The notes under the pieces are model-generated. The model searched no databases. It was not told the DNA's origin and saw only the letters and a program-made list of their open reading frames with translations. From Actinomycetota bacterium (GTDB lineage Bacteria; Actinomycetota; Acidimicrobiia; Acidimicrobiales; Ilumatobacteraceae), in assembly GCA_005789925.1 (NCBI GenBank), contig SXWG01000185.1, positions 1-6,293 on the forward strand: DNA of 6,293 nt. Direction: 5' to 3'. A program made the position numbers and the translations under genes. Positions 5,280 to 6,293 of this stretch are shown here, piece after piece. How positions within the stretch are numbered: position 1 is the first letter of the stretch; every line of letters starts with the position of its first letter.

Positions 5280-6293
5280 GTGCCGTATATCTATGCTTTC
5301 GATCACAAACACCGCCGCGCGCCCAAGGAATTGAAGGACTTGCTCGGCGGCAAGGGTGCCAACTTGGCCGAGATGATGAGTGTCCTCAAGTTGCCAGTGC
5401 CGCACGGGTTCACGATTTCGACGGATGCATGTCGCGCGTACATGCACGGTGGGTGGCCGAAGGGTCTCGACGACGAGGTGAAGCGGCATGTCGCGGCACT
5501 CGAGAAGAAAATGGGTCGCAAGCTTGGCGACCCCGGCGATCCGTTGCTCGTGTCGGTGCGGTCGGGTGCGAAATTCTCAATGCCCGGAATGATGGACACG
5601 GTCCTGAACTTGGGGTTGAACGACAAGAGCGTGGTGGGTATCGCGAAGAACAGCGGTGACGAACGATTCGCTTATGACTCGTACCGTCGCTTCATCGCGA
5701 TGTACGGACGAATCGTGCTCGGTATCGACGGCGAGAAGTTCGAGCATCCGCTCGAGGCAGTGAAGCACCGCACCAATTCGAAGACCGATGCAGACATACC
5801 TGCGGCGTCACTTAAGGAACTGTGCGACGCCTACAAAGAGGTCGTCGCCAAGGAAACAGGAAAGCCTTTCCCGCAAGAGCCTGCGAAGCAGTTGCGTGGC
5901 GCGATCGAAGCAGTGTTCCGTTCATGGAATGGTCCTCGTGCGATCGCGTATCGCGTGCGCGAGAAGATCAGCCACGAACTGGGCACCGCAGTCAACGTTC
6001 AAGCGATGGTGTTCGGAAACCGCGACAACAATTCCGGAACCGGTGTCGGATTCACTCGCAACGCCGCAACAGGCGAGAACAAGCCCTACGGCGACTTCCT
6101 GGTGAACGCACAAGGGGAAGATGTCGTTGCGGGTATCCGGAACACCGAAGATCTCGACGCCCTGAAGCGTCACTTCCCGAAAATTCACACTGAACTCATG
6201 GCGATTTTCCGCCGACTCGAGAAGCATTACAAGGACATGTGCGACACCGAGTTCACCATCGAGCAAGGCAAACTGTGGATGTTGCAGACCCGA
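5280..6293 (+). CDS. ppdK: Pyruvate phosphate dikinase, N-terminal part (cut by window end)
   Basis: PPDK interconverts pyruvate, ATP and phosphate with PEP, AMP and pyrophosphate, linking glycolysis and gluconeogenesis in the cytoplasm. Only the first 338 codons are in the window, and the frame is open to the last base; the usual protein is about 880 residues. What is visible is the nucleotide-binding ATP-grasp region: PYIYAFD (2-8), LLGGKGANLAEM (21-32), LPVPHGFTIST (38-48), VSVRSGAKFSMPGMMDTVLN (91-110), GTGVGFTRNAATGE (253-266), AQGEDVVAGIRNTEDL (277-292) and EFTIEQGKLWMLQTR (324-338). The KGANLAEM and SMPGMMDTVLNLG motifs separate PPDK from PEP synthase. The phosphohistidine and PEP-binding domains lie downstream. 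FTRNAATGE has Ala where homologs usually have Pro (FTRNPATGE), probably a harmless variant. GTG 5280 is the only plausible start: it gives the family N-terminus and follows a -10-like box by 8 nt. Confidence 0.96.
   Translation, partial: MPYIYAFDHKHRRAPKELKDLLGGKGANLAEMMSVLKLPVPHGFTISTDACRAYMHGGWPKGLDDEVKRHVAALEKKMGRKLGDPGDPLLVSVRSGAKFSMPGMMDTVLNLGLNDKSVVGIAKNSGDERFAYDSYRRFIAMYGRIVLGIDGEKFEHPLEAVKHRTNSKTDADIPAASLKELCDAYKEVVAKETGKPFPQEPAKQLRGAIEAVFRSWNGPRAIAYRVREKISHELGTAVNVQAMVFGNRDNNSGTGVGFTRNAATGENKPYGDFLVNAQGEDVVAGIRNTEDLDALKRHFPKIHTELMAIFRRLEKHYKDMCDTEFTIEQGKLWMLQTR

Noticed and set aside
5222..5659. Plus-strand open frame starting in the protease/ppdK gap, and minus-strand frames at 5271-5768
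   Set aside because: They are off-frame with the ppdK coding sequence, whose ATP-grasp motifs run unbroken from 5280 to the window end.

Overview
The window reads as a stretch of chromosome from a free-living actinobacterium, most likely in or near Acidimicrobiia (Ilumatobacteraceae-like). This is inferred from the moderately high G+C, frequent GTG starts, the typical actinobacterial linkage hisF-hisI-trpE, a GroES-like protein ending in STGLYL as in my recollection of actinobacterial paralogs, and start sites that fit leaderless mRNAs (a TANNNT -10 box 7-9 nt before the start codon). The lineage is a judgement from protein character, not from a database search.

Layout. Positions 1-702 hold the 3' end of hisF (+), whose N-terminus lies outside the window. 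It runs tail-to-tail into an alpha/beta hydrolase gene on the minus strand (638-1267), with a 65-nt overlap. The hydrolase is divergent from a groES-like gene (1292-1618, +); the two start codons are only 24 nt apart, around a perfect 10-bp palindrome. The groES-like gene heads a tight plus-strand run: groES-like, hisI (1618-1980, start and stop codons overlapping), trpE (1994-3532, 13-nt gap) and a ygfZ-type gene (3536-4372, 3-nt gap). This run ends tail-to-tail in a minus-strand site-2-protease-like gene (4286-5221), with an 87-nt overlap. That gene is divergent, across 58 nt, from the 5' part of pyruvate phosphate dikinase (ppdK, 5280 to the window end, +).

How the genes fit together. HisF and HisI are steps of histidine synthesis, and TrpE commits chorismate to tryptophan; their grouping follows the common actinobacterial his/trp order. 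The hydrolase and the groES-like gene sit between hisF and hisI and appear to bring their own promoter, so hisI-trpE-ygfZ is probably transcribed from a groES-side promoter rather than as a continuation of the hisF operon. YgfZ (folate-linked Fe-S maintenance), the membrane protease and PPDK have no obvious pathway link to amino-acid synthesis.

The window is essentially fully coding: no gap exceeds about 60 nt. I see no RNA gene, CRISPR array, insertion sequence, integration site or phage gene. The genes are ordinary household families. The most unusual structure is the symmetric divergent promoter/start arrangement at 1259-1294. I did not find a convincing new multi-gene system.
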